A DNA stretch of 64,000 bases from a bacterium (GCA_021372515.1 JAJFUG010000072.1:1-64000), one strand, 5' to 3'; counted from the first letter of the stretch, positions 9,180-18,274 are shown. Made by a program: numbers and translations. Notes: a model not told the origin generated them from the letters alone.

Positions 9180-9386
9180 TCAGTCCTCCAGCGGTTTGAC
9201 ATTGGCCGCCTGCAGCCCCTTGGGGCCCTCGACCACGTCAAACTGCACTTTCTGGTTCTCGTACAGGGATTTGAACCCCTCGCGCTGGATGGCGCTGAAA
9301 TGCACGAACACATCCTGGCCGCCATCCTGCTCGATGAAACCGAAGCCCTTGGCGTCGTTGAACCACTTGACTTTTCCCAGCGGCAT
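9180..9386 (-). CDS. cspA: cold-shock domain protein
   Basis: 68 residues, the usual size for CspA-type single-stranded nucleic acid chaperones. Both RNA-binding motifs are intact: RNP1 KGFGFI (about 13-18) and RNP2 DVFVHF (about 26-31). The ATG at 9386 is supported by AGGAG 8 bases upstream; the longer open frame to 9497 is 5' leader. A good sigma-70 promoter lies at 9470-9497, giving a leader of about 75 bases, and a terminator follows at 9092-9126, so it is monocistronic. Expected role: melting RNA secondary structure. Whether it is cold-inducible cannot be read from sequence. Confidence 0.95.
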   Translation of the reverse strand: MPLGKVKWFNDAKGFGFIEQDGGQDVFVHFSAIQREGFKSLYENQKVQFDVVEGPKGLQAANVKPLED

Positions 9387-9469
9387 GACCGGTGCTCCTG
9401 CGAAAGCATTGACAACTGGCCGTCCGGAGCGGACGGCTGGAAATGGAAAGAGGGCGTGCGCCCGAAAAA

Positions 9470-9497
9470 ATATTAAAACCCGCCATACACTTAGCAA
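9470..9497 (-). promoter_or_regulatory. sigma-70 promoter of the cold-shock gene
   Basis: Minus strand TTGCTA (9492-9497), 16-base spacer, TAATAT (9470-9475). It lies about 84 bases before the start codon. Confidence 0.65.
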
Positions 9498-9639
9498 GAA
9501 AAATCTTTACCTTCGCGCAATGTCCGTGAGCCGCTTCCACGGTTCCGCAGCGGCTCTGGGATTGACAGGGGCGGCGATGGAGTTATTTTAGGCTCTGCAC
9601 ATTCGCAATCAAAACGAACCACAAGCGGAGCGCCCCCCG

Positions 9640-10467
9640 GTGAACGCGAGCCTGCTCGACCTTTATCTGGACTTGCTCAAAAAGGCCCTTTCCTATTCGC
9701 TCTGGGAGGAGCCGGGCGTGCCGGTGGACGCCTTCGCCTCGCGGCGGCATGCCCCCCAGCGGCTGTTCCTGCGCGCCCTGACCGGGGTCCTCGGCCGCCT
9801 GGGCTATCAGTTGGTCAAGCCCGTGCACTACAGCGCCGAGCAGCGCGAGACCGGTCAGATCTGGCCCATGCAGGCCGACACCATGATCGGCATGCGGCGG
9901 CTGGACAACCTGCGCCGCTGCGTGGAGACAGTCCTGGCCGACAACGTTCCGGGAGACCTGATCGAGACCGGGGTCTGGCGCGGCGGGGCCTCTATTTTTA
10001 TTAAAGCGGTGCTCGAAGCCCACGGCTCCACCGGACGCCGCCTGTTTGTGGCCGACTCGTTCCAGGGCCTGCCGCCGCCCGAGCTGGAGCGGTTCCCGCA
10101 GGACCGCGGCGACAAGCTGCACAAGTTCGATTTCCTGGCGGTCTCGCAGGAGCAGGTGGAGGAGAATTTCCGCAAGTACGGGCTGCTGGATGAGAGCGTG
10201 GTGTTCCTCAAGGGCTGGTTCAAGGACACCCTGCCCGCCGCCCCCATCGAGCGGCTGGCCCTGATCCGGCTGGACGGAGACATGTACAGCTCGACCATGG
10301 ACGCCCTGGGGGCGCTCTACCCAAAGCTCAGCCCGGGCGGGTTCTGCATCATCGACGACTACAACCTGAAAACCTGCCGCGAGGCCACGGTGGATTACCG
10401 CCGGGAGCACGGGATCAGCGCGACGGTGCAGCCCATCGACGGCCAGGGCGTGTTCTGGCGGAAATGA
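9640..10467 (+). CDS. TylF/MycF-family O-methyltransferase
   Basis: 275 residues, GTG start with GCGGAG upstream. It is a class I SAM-dependent methyltransferase of the macrocin O-methyltransferase (TylF) family. The SAM loop region is LIETGVWRGGASIFIKAVL (about 107-125). The acidic residues after strand 2 are in VADSFQGLPPPE, and the metal-binding acidic cluster typical of TylF is DGDMYSSTMDAL with IIDDYN. Family members methylate sugar hydroxyls in a Mg-dependent way. No antibiotic cluster surrounds it, so it more likely acts on a surface glycan or a small metabolite. Transcription probably ends at the hairpin at 10536-10561. Confidence 0.88.
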   Translation: MNASLLDLYLDLLKKALSYSLWEEPGVPVDAFASRRHAPQRLFLRALTGVLGRLGYQLVKPVHYSAEQRETGQIWPMQADTMIGMRRLDNLRRCVETVLADNVPGDLIETGVWRGGASIFIKAVLEAHGSTGRRLFVADSFQGLPPPELERFPQDRGDKLHKFDFLAVSQEQVEENFRKYGLLDESVVFLKGWFKDTLPAAPIERLALIRLDGDMYSSTMDALGALYPKLSPGGFCIIDDYNLKTCREATVDYRREHGISATVQPIDGQGVFWRK

Positions 10468-10487
10468 GCCGCAGGGAAGGCGTTATT

Positions 10488-10507
10488 GGGCACGGAGCAC
10501 CGTGCCC
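10488..10507. repeat. GGCACGG-type palindrome
   Basis: GGGCACGG - AGCA - CCGTGCCC, perfect 8-base arms. Member of the dispersed intergenic palindrome family, 20 bases after the methyltransferase stop. Confidence 0.75.
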
Positions 10508-10535
10508 CTGCAACGAGATCAGAGAGCATTCGTAG

Positions 10536-10561
10536 GGGCGAACCCTGTGTTCGCCCTTTTT
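10536..10561 (+). terminator. terminator hairpin built on a GTAGGGGC palindrome
   Basis: GGGCGAAC (10536-10543), loop CCTGT, GTTCGCCC (10549-10556), then TTTTT. The left flank reads CGTAGG, as in other palindromes of this window. Confidence 0.7.
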
Positions 10562-10620
10562 GTCTTTCCCGGCCATGTCTGAGTGAACCGGTAGAGGCAG
10601 AGATTTGGCCTTTCAATGTA

Positions 10621-10642
10621 AGGGCACGGCATGCCGTGCCCT
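10621..10642. repeat. perfect 22-base GGCACGG-type palindrome
   Basis: Perfectly self-complementary, centre GGCATGCC, arms AGGGCACGGCA / TGCCGTGCCCT. It lies 15 bases beyond the stop of the minus-strand radical SAM gene, between two convergent genes. Confidence 0.8.
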
Positions 10643-10657
10643 ATAGGTTTTCCCGCC

Positions 10658-12574
10658 TCAGAAATAGTACCAGATCGAATGGTAGTCGTTCACGTTCTCG
10701 CCCTCGGCCGCCAGGCGGGTCAGGTAGTCGTGGATCGAGACATCCGTGTACAGGTAGGGCTTGGTCAGGGCCAGCATCGACTCCCAGGGGTAGAACCGGT
10801 AGACCCGGCGGCCGTCCGGCAGCAGCATCACGATCTCGTGGTCCTGCCACGACTGCAGATAGCTCTTGCCCAGGGTGGGCACGTTGAACACCGGGGTGTC
10901 CGTGCGGGCCAGGCCCGGCAACAGGCGCGCCTCCTCGGTCCACTCCTGCAGCAGCCTGGCGATGGGCACCCGGAAATCGACGGTCTCATCCTTACCCTTG
11001 GCGTTGAAACAGTAGTAGGGGTCCACTCCGCTGCGCTTGAGCACCCGCCGCAGGTGCGCGGTCTGGAAGCGCCGGCTGTTGTAGAAAGTGAAAACCTCCT
11101 GGTTGTACACGCTCAGGCCCGCCGAGCGCAGACGGCCCACCGCATCCAGGGCCGCGGGGGTCATTTCGAGCGGGCTTTCGAAATGAGTCACCACGCAGAC
11201 CTCGCGCCGTCCCAGCTCGTGGTGGCGCGACAGCAGTGACACCAGCTCCGGGGTGATCCGCATCGGCAGGGTCACCGGGGTGCGGGTGCTGATCCGGATG
11301 CGCTCCAGGTGGCCGATTGCGGCCAGGCGCTCCAGGACCCAGGCCAGGTACTCATCGCCCAGGGTGAGCGGGTCGCCGCCGGTGACCAGCACCTCCTGGA
11401 TGTTCTCGTTCTCCGCGACCCAGTCGATAGCTTTCTCAAGCCGCTCGCGGGTCTCGCCGCTGCGGTCCAGGCCGGTCACCTCCCAGTTGCGCTGGCAGTA
11501 GACACAGAGCTGCGGGCAACTGTTGAAAGCCTTGAGGATCAGCACGTGCACGTAGCGCCGCGTGATCCCGTCCTGCGGGCTGGTGGCGGCCTCGCCCATG
11601 AAATCGAGGTCCTGGCCGCTCTCCGCTGCCCGGCGCATGCCCTCCACATAGTGCAGCCCCGGCAGCACCTGCGCCCGCAGGGCGGCATCCGTGGCTCCGG
11701 GGCCGGGCCTCTGGAACAGGCTCAGGTAATAGGGGGTGATCTGGAACGCGAGGCCCTGCCGTTCGGCCTGGGCCAGGGCGTGTCGCTCGCTGTCTGTCAG
11801 TTCGACCAGGCGTTCCAGGTCGGACAGGCGGCAGACGATATGGCGCATCTGCCAGCAGCAGTCGTTCCATTCCCTGGGGCCGGCCCCCAGGGCGGCGGCG
11901 ATCCGCCGCACCGACTCCTCGTTCAGCGCCCGGACCCGCCCGTCAAGGCCGCTTTCGTAGCGCGCCATGGCCTCGCGCACCCGCTTGCCGTAACTGTCCA
12001 GAAGGTGCGAGCGCGCCAGTCCGGGCCGCTCCTCGGCGGTCAGCTCCAGCGCGGAGGGCTTTTCCCGGCGGTAGAACCCGAAACGCCCGTTGATCCCCAG
12101 GAACAGGAACAGCATCTCGAGAATGAACCCCCGGCTGACCGGCTCGCCCCGCGAGACGGTGCGCGAGGCCAGCTTGATCAGGCTCCCCAGGGCGCTGGCC
12201 CCGCTAAGTTTCTCGTTCTCGGTGCGGATGATGTTCTTGAACACCCGGATACACCATTTGGCGTGCTTTTTCCGCACGTCGTGCAGGTCCTTGAATTTCT
12301 TGTCCGAGTAGATGTTGAAATAGTGCCGTTCCAGGTCGTTCAGGTACTCGAACAGCCCGTTGCGGGCTTCGCTGATCGAGGCGCGGCTGAGCAGAATGTG
12401 CTGTATCTTGCGGTCCGTCTGCCAGAGAAGGTCGAGCAGGGCGGGCCGCTCGAGGTTGAGGATGCGTTCGAGGGAAACGGCGCGGGCGGGAGGCTCCAGG
12501 GCCCTTTCGCCGCCGAGTCCGCCGGCCTGCGGCGGGGCGTGGATTCCAGAGACTTCCTGGTCGTAGTTGATCAT
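10658..12574 (-). CDS. KamA-family radical SAM protein (lysine 2,3-aminomutase-like) with long N-terminal extension
   Basis: 638 residues from the ATG at 12574 (GAGGG upstream); the open frame reaches 12634. The core resembles lysine/glutamate 2,3-aminomutases. The iron-sulfur motif CPQLCVYC (CxxxCxxC) sits near residues 353-360, EVLVTGGDPLTL follows, and a GK motif in VPTLGKSYLQSW may be the PLP lysine. Usual family members are 350-470 residues with the cysteine motif near 110-130, so about 220 extra residues precede the core. They include DVRKKHAKWCIRVFKNIIR and a hydrophobic stretch GFILEMLFLFLGINGRFGFY. A lysine 2,3-aminomutase reaction is plausible but substrate is unproven. Single gene with its own promoter at 12755-12784. 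Confidence 0.85.
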   Translation of the reverse strand: MINYDQEVSGIHAPPQAGGLGGERALEPPARAVSLERILNLERPALLDLLWQTDRKIQHILLSRASISEARNGLFEYLNDLERHYFNIYSDKKFKDLHDVRKKHAKWCIRVFKNIIRTENEKLSGASALGSLIKLASRTVSRGEPVSRGFILEMLFLFLGINGRFGFYRREKPSALELTAEERPGLARSHLLDSYGKRVREAMARYESGLDGRVRALNEESVRRIAAALGAGPREWNDCCWQMRHIVCRLSDLERLVELTDSERHALAQAERQGLAFQITPYYLSLFQRPGPGATDAALRAQVLPGLHYVEGMRRAAESGQDLDFMGEAATSPQDGITRRYVHVLILKAFNSCPQLCVYCQRNWEVTGLDRSGETRERLEKAIDWVAENENIQEVLVTGGDPLTLGDEYLAWVLERLAAIGHLERIRISTRTPVTLPMRITPELVSLLSRHHELGRREVCVVTHFESPLEMTPAALDAVGRLRSAGLSVYNQEVFTFYNSRRFQTAHLRRVLKRSGVDPYYCFNAKGKDETVDFRVPIARLLQEWTEEARLLPGLARTDTPVFNVPTLGKSYLQSWQDHEIVMLLPDGRRVYRFYPWESMLALTKPYLYTDVSIHDYLTRLAAEGENVNDYHSIWYYF

Positions 12575-12978
12575 ATCGATACCCTCACTTTCAATTCGGG
12601 GGGGCTTTTCGCCCCTGGCTCCGGGTGAGCGCACCGGGAGGCCGGGGGGCGGATAACACTCTCATCGGATGACTGGGCCAGGACTGCGGTCGGTGCACAA
12701 CTCTGAACGGGATATTCGGGCGGTGCTCTTCCGTTCTCTTCTCTCTCCACTTGATAATTAAAGCCGTGCGGCGCCTTTTGTCAAGCCGCAATTGCAAGGA
12801 TATTCCGGCGAACGAGTTAGAAAGGAAACGGTTGGACAGAGTGAGCGGCGCCGCGGATTTATCCGGTTGACAGCTCACCCCAGGAGTCGATAGATTTCAA
12901 AGCTGTAAGAGCACTGGTAAACAGAGATCGGTCCGGAGTGACAAGAGAGATGCGAAAAAAGGGGAGGCGGGTATTGTG
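12575..12978. other. divergent intergenic region between the radical SAM gene and dacB
   Basis: About 400 bases without a gene. It holds the promoter of the minus-strand gene (12755-12784). No convincing promoter for the plus-strand gene was identified. Confidence 0.4.
12755..12784 (-). promoter_or_regulatory. sigma-70 promoter of the KamA-like gene
   Basis: Minus strand TTGACA (12779-12784), then TTAATT or TAATTA at 17 or 18 bases spacing (12755-12761). The -35 is consensus. The leader would be about 175 bases. Confidence 0.65.
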
Positions 12979-14556
12979 ATGCGGTCTGGTATTGTCCGTG
13001 AAAGAGAGTCTGCGCAAGTGCTGCGGCCTAAAGCGGCGGCGGCGCTGTTCTGCGTCTTGGCTGTCATGATTTATCCCTTTGCGCTCCGGGCGGCCTCGTC
13101 CGACAGCCTGGAGCTCAACCGCAAGATCGACAAAATCCTGGCCCGCTACGGCCAGCTCCCCGAGAACTGGGGCATTGTGTTCCGCTCGCTGGACAAGGGC
13201 GACTACCTGGTCCGGCGCAACGACCAGCACGGCTACATGCCCGCCTCCAACCTCAAGCTGCTGGTGACCGCTGTGGCCCTGGACGCCCTGGGGCCGGACT
13301 ACCGTTTCCGCACCACCGTGCTGGCGGATGGCTCGGTCTCGCCGGGCGACAGCACGTTGCAGGGCGATCTGGTTCTGCGCGGCAGCGGCGACCCCACCAT
13401 TTCCGACCGTTTCTTCCGCAGCACCACCGCGGTCTGGGACGAGCTGGCCGCCGAGGTTCACGCTGCCGGCATCCGTCACGTCAGCGGCGACCTCGTGGCC
13501 GACAATTCCCTGTTCCAGCCGCCGTTCCTGGCGGACGGCTGGTCGTGGGAGGACCTCACCTGGTGGTACGCCGCCCCGGTGAGCGCCCTTTCCTACAACG
13601 ACAACGTGATCGACCTGAACGCCTATCCGGCCTCCCAGGTGGGCGAGCCGCCCGTGATCCGCGTCACACCCTCCTCTTCGGTGATGAACGTGATCAACCG
13701 CGCAGTCACCGTGGGCGACCGCAGCGGCGATCACCTGGTGATCTCGCGCGAGACCCCCGGCACCGCGGTGGTCCTGTCGGGCGGGATCTACAAGGGCAGC
13801 ATCGGTTTCATGGAGCACGTGGCCGTGGACTCGCCCGGCCTGTTCGCAGCCTCGGCGTTCCTGGACGCCCTGGCGCGCAAGGGGGTGCGGGTGGACGGGC
13901 CGGTGCGGCTGGTGGCCGATACCGAGGAGAGCGACAGGATAATGGGGCGCGCGCCCTCCATCGTGGCCCAGCACGAATCCGTGCCCCTGACCGAGATCGT
14001 GAGGGTGATCCTCAAGCGCAGCCACAATTTTTACGCCGAGCAGTTGCTGTTCACTCTGGGGGCGCGCCAGGGGCGCGGCGGCGGGTTCCAGCAGGGGATC
14101 GAGGTGGAGCAGAGGCTGCTGCGCAAGCTGGGGGTGAACATGTCGAAAATCCGGCTGGAGGACGGCTCGGGCCTCAGCCGCCTGAACCTGGTCACCCCGG
14201 ACATGTTTATCCGCCTGCTCACTTTCATGCACGACCACCCGGCGGCCGAGCAGTACATCGCCAGTCTGCCGATCAGCGGCGTGGACAACGGCGTGCGGAT
14301 AATGCACAGCACCCCGGCGGATGGCAAGATACACGCCAAGACCGGCTACATCACCTCGGTCATGTCCCTGTCGGGCTATGCCCGCACGCTGGACGGCGAG
14401 CCGCTGGTGTTCTCGGTGCTGGGCAACAACTGGCTGATCTCGAAGGTGGCGGCGCGGATGGTGATCCGGGACATCTGCGTGGAGGTGTCGCAACTCAGGC
14501 GCGGCTGGAAACCCGGCCCGGAGAGACTGAGACAGCCGCCGCACCACGCCGAGTAG
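12979..14556 (+). CDS. dacB: D-alanyl-D-alanine carboxypeptidase/endopeptidase, PBP4 type (peptidase S13)
   Basis: About 525 residues. An N-terminal signal peptide (about 17-40, AAAALFCVLAVMIYPFALRA) exports it to the periplasm. The three penicillin-binding motifs are present: SxxK in MPASNLKLLVTAVAL (nucleophile Ser near 93), SxN in KRSHNFYAEQLL (near 345), and KTG in IHAKTGYITSV (near 455). The inserted domain between the first two motifs is as expected for the S13 family. It trims and cleaves peptidoglycan cross-links. ATG at 12979 follows an in-frame GTG; GGGAGG lies 11 bases upstream. No obvious operon partner. Confidence 0.93.
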   Translation: MRSGIVRERESAQVLRPKAAAALFCVLAVMIYPFALRAASSDSLELNRKIDKILARYGQLPENWGIVFRSLDKGDYLVRRNDQHGYMPASNLKLLVTAVALDALGPDYRFRTTVLADGSVSPGDSTLQGDLVLRGSGDPTISDRFFRSTTAVWDELAAEVHAAGIRHVSGDLVADNSLFQPPFLADGWSWEDLTWWYAAPVSALSYNDNVIDLNAYPASQVGEPPVIRVTPSSSVMNVINRAVTVGDRSGDHLVISRETPGTAVVLSGGIYKGSIGFMEHVAVDSPGLFAASAFLDALARKGVRVDGPVRLVADTEESDRIMGRAPSIVAQHESVPLTEIVRVILKRSHNFYAEQLLFTLGARQGRGGGFQQGIEVEQRLLRKLGVNMSKIRLEDGSGLSRLNLVTPDMFIRLLTFMHDHPAAEQYIASLPISGVDNGVRIMHSTPADGKIHAKTGYITSVMSLSGYARTLDGEPLVFSVLGNNWLISKVAARMVIRDICVEVSQLRRGWKPGPERLRQPPHHAE

Positions 14557-14575
14557 ACTCAAAAGGGGCGGTGGT

Positions 14576-14866
14576 TCAGGCCAGCAGGTCCACGTTGGAG
14601 CCGCGGCCGTCGCCCGAGGACCCACGTCGCCTGCCGCGCCGCTGCCGGCGCTGATCCTTTCGGCCCTCATCCGGGTGGATTTTGGTTTTCTCCCCTGGCG
14701 AGGTCTCCTTGGTGCGGCGGCGTTCCTCGGCGGCCCGTTTCAACTCGTTCTGCTCGGACTGCAGGCGGCTCAGCTCCGGGTGCGACTGTTGCTGCTGGCT
14801 TTCTTTCTCCACGTGGGTGAATTGCTGCATCACCGTGGCGTGGTCTATCGGACGGACCATGGTCAT
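14576..14866 (-). CDS. small Gln/Arg-rich charged protein
   Basis: 96 residues, family not firmly recognised. The N-terminus (MVRPIDHATVMQQFTHVEK) is followed by Gln-rich and strongly charged segments, a basic stretch RRQRRGRRRG (about 75-84) and the end GSNVDLLA. The layout, with a PI-D/VQ-like start, a charged middle and an R/G-x-V-D-L end, resembles small proteins found in flagellar gene clusters of several phyla. That is inference, and no flagellar gene is visible here. The start is 4 bases after the stop of the 14871-15371 gene, so the two form an operon. Confidence 0.6.
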   Translation of the reverse strand: MTMVRPIDHATVMQQFTHVEKESQQQQSHPELSRLQSEQNELKRAAEERRRTKETSPGEKTKIHPDEGRKDQRRQRRGRRRGSSGDGRGSNVDLLA

Positions 14867-14870
14867 TCCC

Positions 14871-15371
14871 TCAGCGGAACAGTTTCCCGAACCTCACCAG
14901 CGGCTCATCCGGGAAATCACGGAGCCATTGCCCGGCGGTCTCGTCGATGATCGCGGCCAGGGTCGGGTCCAGGCGGTCAAGGCTTTCGCCCCCGGCGCCC
15001 TCCTGTGGTGACAGACGGTCGCCCTCCAGGCGCAGCCGCCCGTCGCGCAGCATTATCCGCAGCAGGCGGGTCAGGCGCGGGCTGAAGAGCATGCCGTCCT
15101 CCACCCGGAAAACGAAATCCGGGAAAGCCACCTTGTGACGGTGGCAGACCCGCTCCAGGATCCAGATGAAATAGTAAATTTCCGAGGCGGAGAAGCTGGA
15201 GCCGTTCTCCTCGGCCAATCGCAGAACGCTGGCGCGCAGGACCTGGCTCATCCACCGGCGTTTCTCACCGAATCGTTTTTTCGCTTTAATACCCTGCCTG
15301 ACAAGCAGGCCGCCCCCGATGCCGACCGAGGTCCCGGCCAGTATCGACAGGATCCATTTTCCGGCTTTCAT
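14871..15371 (-). CDS. membrane-anchored protein of unknown family
   Basis: 166 residues from the ATG at 15371, preceded by a GGGGGAAGG stretch; the frame is open to 15458. A single N-terminal helix (about 5-25, WILSILAGTSVGIGGGLLV) is followed by basic residues (KAKKRFGEKRRW) and a soluble, mostly helical part. The helical part contains SASEIYYFIWILERVCHRHKVAFPDFVFR and later LRIMLRDGRLRLEGDRLSPQ. The latter reads like a winged-helix strand-turn-strand, but I cannot assign a family. It is co-transcribed with the small charged protein downstream. Confidence 0.6.
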   Translation of the reverse strand: MKAGKWILSILAGTSVGIGGGLLVRQGIKAKKRFGEKRRWMSQVLRASVLRLAEENGSSFSASEIYYFIWILERVCHRHKVAFPDFVFRVEDGMLFSPRLTRLLRIMLRDGRLRLEGDRLSPQEGAGGESLDRLDPTLAAIIDETAGQWLRDFPDEPLVRFGKLFR

Positions 15372-15569
15372 CCCCAACCTTCCCCCGATATTATAAGTTT
15401 TCACACGTAATCGATGCGTCCGCTTAATATAGCGGTATTCAGGACAATTGTAAACCACTTGTGGATTAACTGAATAGCCTCGATGAAACGCTTGTAATTG
15501 ATTCCGATTTAGTTATATTTGCAACGCTCGTGCGGCCCCCCGTCGTTCATCCGGTTCTGTGGTGCAATC

Positions 15570-16933
15570 ATGACCTGGTCGATCGAACCGCTCCGGCGTG
15601 GGCTGAACTCACGCAAGGCTTTCCCGCTGCTGCTCGGGTTTGGACTGTCTGTCCGCCTGCTTCTTCTGGCATGCACCTGGCGCGACCCGCTGTTCGATGA
15701 TGCGGCGGCGTACTATACCCAGGCGCTGAAGATCACGGACAGCGGGACCAGTTTGTATTTACCACCCGGTCTTCCCGCCTATCTGCGGCTCTGGATGTAC
15801 CTGCCTGTGGACGGCCAGGTTGCCTGCCGGCTGTCGATGCTTCCGGTCTATCTCATTTTCAGCCTCGCGCTCTTCGCCTATGTCCGTGGCCGCTCCGGGA
15901 TTCAGGCCGCCAACCTTGCGGTGCTGTTCTTCGTCTTTTCGCCGGCTTTCGTCTTCCAGTCCCAGTTCCCGTTGACACAGCTCCCGACAGCCACTCTGTG
16001 TTTGATGGCCCTGTTGCTGCTTGAAAAATCCGTGAAACCCGGGGGCTGGACCGCTGCCGTGACCTTGGGTCTGGTGCTGGGGGCAGCGGTCCTGCTGCGA
16101 CCATCCATTTTGATTCTGGTCCCACTCCTGGCCGCGCTGGTCTGGGTGCGCGCCGGCGCCAGGCGTGCGACGAAAGCCCTGCTGGTCGCATTTGCCGCCT
16201 CCGTTCCGCTGCTGGCTTGGGAGCACCATGTCTGGCGGCGGAGCGGGGAGGCCGTGTTCATCAACAGCGCGAACTCGATGAACCTTTTTGTGGGCAACAA
16301 CCAGTACACGCCGCTCTATCGCACCTGGTGGTTCGGCTCTCACAGTCGGGGCTCGCGGGACGTGCCGGCCGAATTCAGCTCTCTTCTCGAATACGGGCGC
16401 AGCCTCGGCCCGGCCGATCAGGAACGCTTCTTTTTCAGCCAGGCGCTTTCACACATAGCCTCGCATCCTTGGCTTTTCGCATTCCGGACTTTCAACCGTA
16501 TGCGCTGCTTCCTGGCCTTCGACAGCTTTTCCGGAGCACAGGCCATGAAACATTACCGTCTCCCGCCCTGGAGCGTGGCGCTCGTGCTGGGGCTGGATGC
16601 CTTGTGCTACTGCTCGATAATGCTTGCCGCACTCGGATATATCGTTATATTTGGGAACTGGATGCCTGCCCTCGGCTGGCTGTGGAGCCTCGGATGCGTG
16701 GCTCTGTTTTATGCCGCGCCATACTACACCCCACGTACCATTTCCCGATTGTGCCGCTGGCCGCGGTTCCGGCATCGATGCTGGTGTCACGCTGGCTATC
16801 CGGTGGCAGGGTGGCGTTCGAATCACCGGGTAAAAGGCGGAAAGCGGTTGGAGCCGTACTTTGCGGAGCGTTTTTCATCATCCAGTTGGAATGTGTCTGG
16901 GTGATGTCGGGTTCTTTCATAAAAAACATGTGA
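15570..16933 (+). CDS. membrane glycosyltransferase, GT39/GT83-like, with a -1 frameshift
   Basis: Polytopic protein of the ArnT/PMT type. About ten hydrophobic helices are visible, with an early acidic pair DPLFDDAAAYY, the helix AAVLLRPSILILVPLLAAL, and the motif SANSMNLFVGNNQYTPLY typical of these lipid-linked sugar transferases. The first frame runs to 16904, but its last 55 residues turn basic and unlike the family. From about 16733 the next frame gives PTYHFPIVPLAAVPASMLVSRWL and a final helix, ending at 16933. One extra C in the CCCC run at 16729-16732 would join the two frames (YYTPTYHFPIVP). This is either a real disruption or a missing base. The ATG at 15570 is preferred over the TTG at 15519. 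Next to a Wza/Wzz pair, so likely polysaccharide synthesis. Confidence 0.75.
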
Positions 16934-16996
16934 ACCAGCGGATTGCGGCGTTCGGTTTCTTTCTGGGGCCGAGGCCTCAATGCTGCGGAGAATGCG

Positions 16997-18274
16997 ATGC
17001 CCTGTTTTTCAACCCTTGCCCTCCTCGCCCTTTGCGCAGCCCTCAGTCTGACCGGCCCGGTGCCGCTCGCCGCCCAGCTCAGCCGCTCCGACATTCTGGA
17101 CCAGAACGCCGCGCAGCAGGCTATGGAGCAAAGAAAGCAAATGCTGCAGAACAAGGTCAGCACCGTGCAGCCGGGTGAACGGGTGCCGCTGGACGGCATG
17201 GTGGACCGCTCCGCATATTGCCTGGGCCCGGGCGATGAGATGGATGTCTCGATCTGGGCCGGTGATGAGTACTACACCTATCCGCTGGTCGTTTCGGCCG
17301 AGGGGCGTCTGCTGGTGCCGATGGTGGGGCCGGTCGAGGTGGGCGGGCTGAGCCTGGAGAACGCCGAGAAGCTTCTGGGAGTCCAGTGTGCACGTTTCTT
17401 CACCGGGGCGAGGGTGCAGCTTTCGCTGACCAACCCGCGCCTGTTCCGGGCCTACGTGGTCGGGGCGGTCAACAAGCCCGGCACCTACTACCACAGCGCG
17501 TTCGACCGGGTGAGCGACCTGGTGCGCGCCGCCGAGGGCATCAAGTCCGGCGGCTCCCGTCGCCGGCTGCACCTGTTCGACCGCGACCACAAACCCCTGA
17601 CCAGCGCCGACCTGCTGGCTTTCGTGGCCACCGGCAACCCGGCTTTCAACCCGCGCCTGGTGGACGGCTGCATCCTGGAGGTGCCGCAGGTGGAGGACTA
17701 CGTGCTGCTGCGCGGACGGTTCATCAACCTGGTGGGGGCCGATTCGATCAAGATCAACGACATCTCGAAGGACGAGATGAGCGAGCACCGGGTGGAGATC
17801 AACCCCGGCGAGACCCTGGGCGACCTTCTGGCCCTGGTCGGCCAGCCGGATGTGGAGGGCGTGGGCGGCAAGGTGCGGGTGCGAATCGTTTCCAAGAGCG
17901 GCGCCGAGCGCCAGGCCGACCTGGATGAGGCCATGCTGCAAACCCCCCTTGAGACCGGCTCGACCATCGAATTCCCGACACAGCAGTTTTTCGTCTATGT
18001 CACCGGCAATGTCACCCGCTCCGGGCGCTACCTGTACCAGAGCGGGTTCACGGCCCTCGATTACCTGGGACAGGCCGGCGGTCCGAGTATGTACGGCAGC
18101 ACGACCAAGTTCAAGGTGCGGCGCAGCGACGGCCGTACGGTCGAGGTGTCCGCCACCGACCGTCTGTATCCCGGCGACATGCTGTACATCCCGGAAAAAG
18201 TACGCTGGCTCGACCGCACGCTGGCCCCGCTGATCTCACTGGTGGGTGTGCTGATCGCGGTCGCCGCAAGATAA
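16997..18274 (+). CDS. Wza-like polysaccharide export protein (SLBB domains)
   Basis: 425 residues. The ATG at 16997 (GGAG 7 bases upstream) starts a clear signal peptide (about 1-27, ends PLAAQ). The TTG at 16943 would add an unlikely leader. The poly_export domain (about 75-150) has YCLGPGDEMDVSIWAGDEYYTYPLVVSAEGRLLVPMVG. SLBB units follow: LFRAYVVGAVNKPGTYYHSAFDRVSDLVRAAEG (about 155-190) and FFVYVTGNVTRSGRYLYQSGFTALDYLGQAGG near the end. A final hydrophobic helix (LAPLISLVGVLIAVAAR) could cross the outer membrane, as in Wza. No lipobox cysteine is seen. It lies 18 bases before the Wzz-like gene. Confidence 0.9.
   Translation: MPCFSTLALLALCAALSLTGPVPLAAQLSRSDILDQNAAQQAMEQRKQMLQNKVSTVQPGERVPLDGMVDRSAYCLGPGDEMDVSIWAGDEYYTYPLVVSAEGRLLVPMVGPVEVGGLSLENAEKLLGVQCARFFTGARVQLSLTNPRLFRAYVVGAVNKPGTYYHSAFDRVSDLVRAAEGIKSGGSRRRLHLFDRDHKPLTSADLLAFVATGNPAFNPRLVDGCILEVPQVEDYVLLRGRFINLVGADSIKINDISKDEMSEHRVEINPGETLGDLLALVGQPDVEGVGGKVRVRIVSKSGAERQADLDEAMLQTPLETGSTIEFPTQQFFVYVTGNVTRSGRYLYQSGFTALDYLGQAGGPSMYGSTTKFKVRRSDGRTVEVSATDRLYPGDMLYIPEKVRWLDRTLAPLISLVGVLIAVAAR

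Noticed and set aside
12859-14670. Long minus-strand frame opposite dacB
   Set aside because: Arg/Gly/His-rich composition typical of a shadow frame; dacB motifs are unambiguous on the plus strand.
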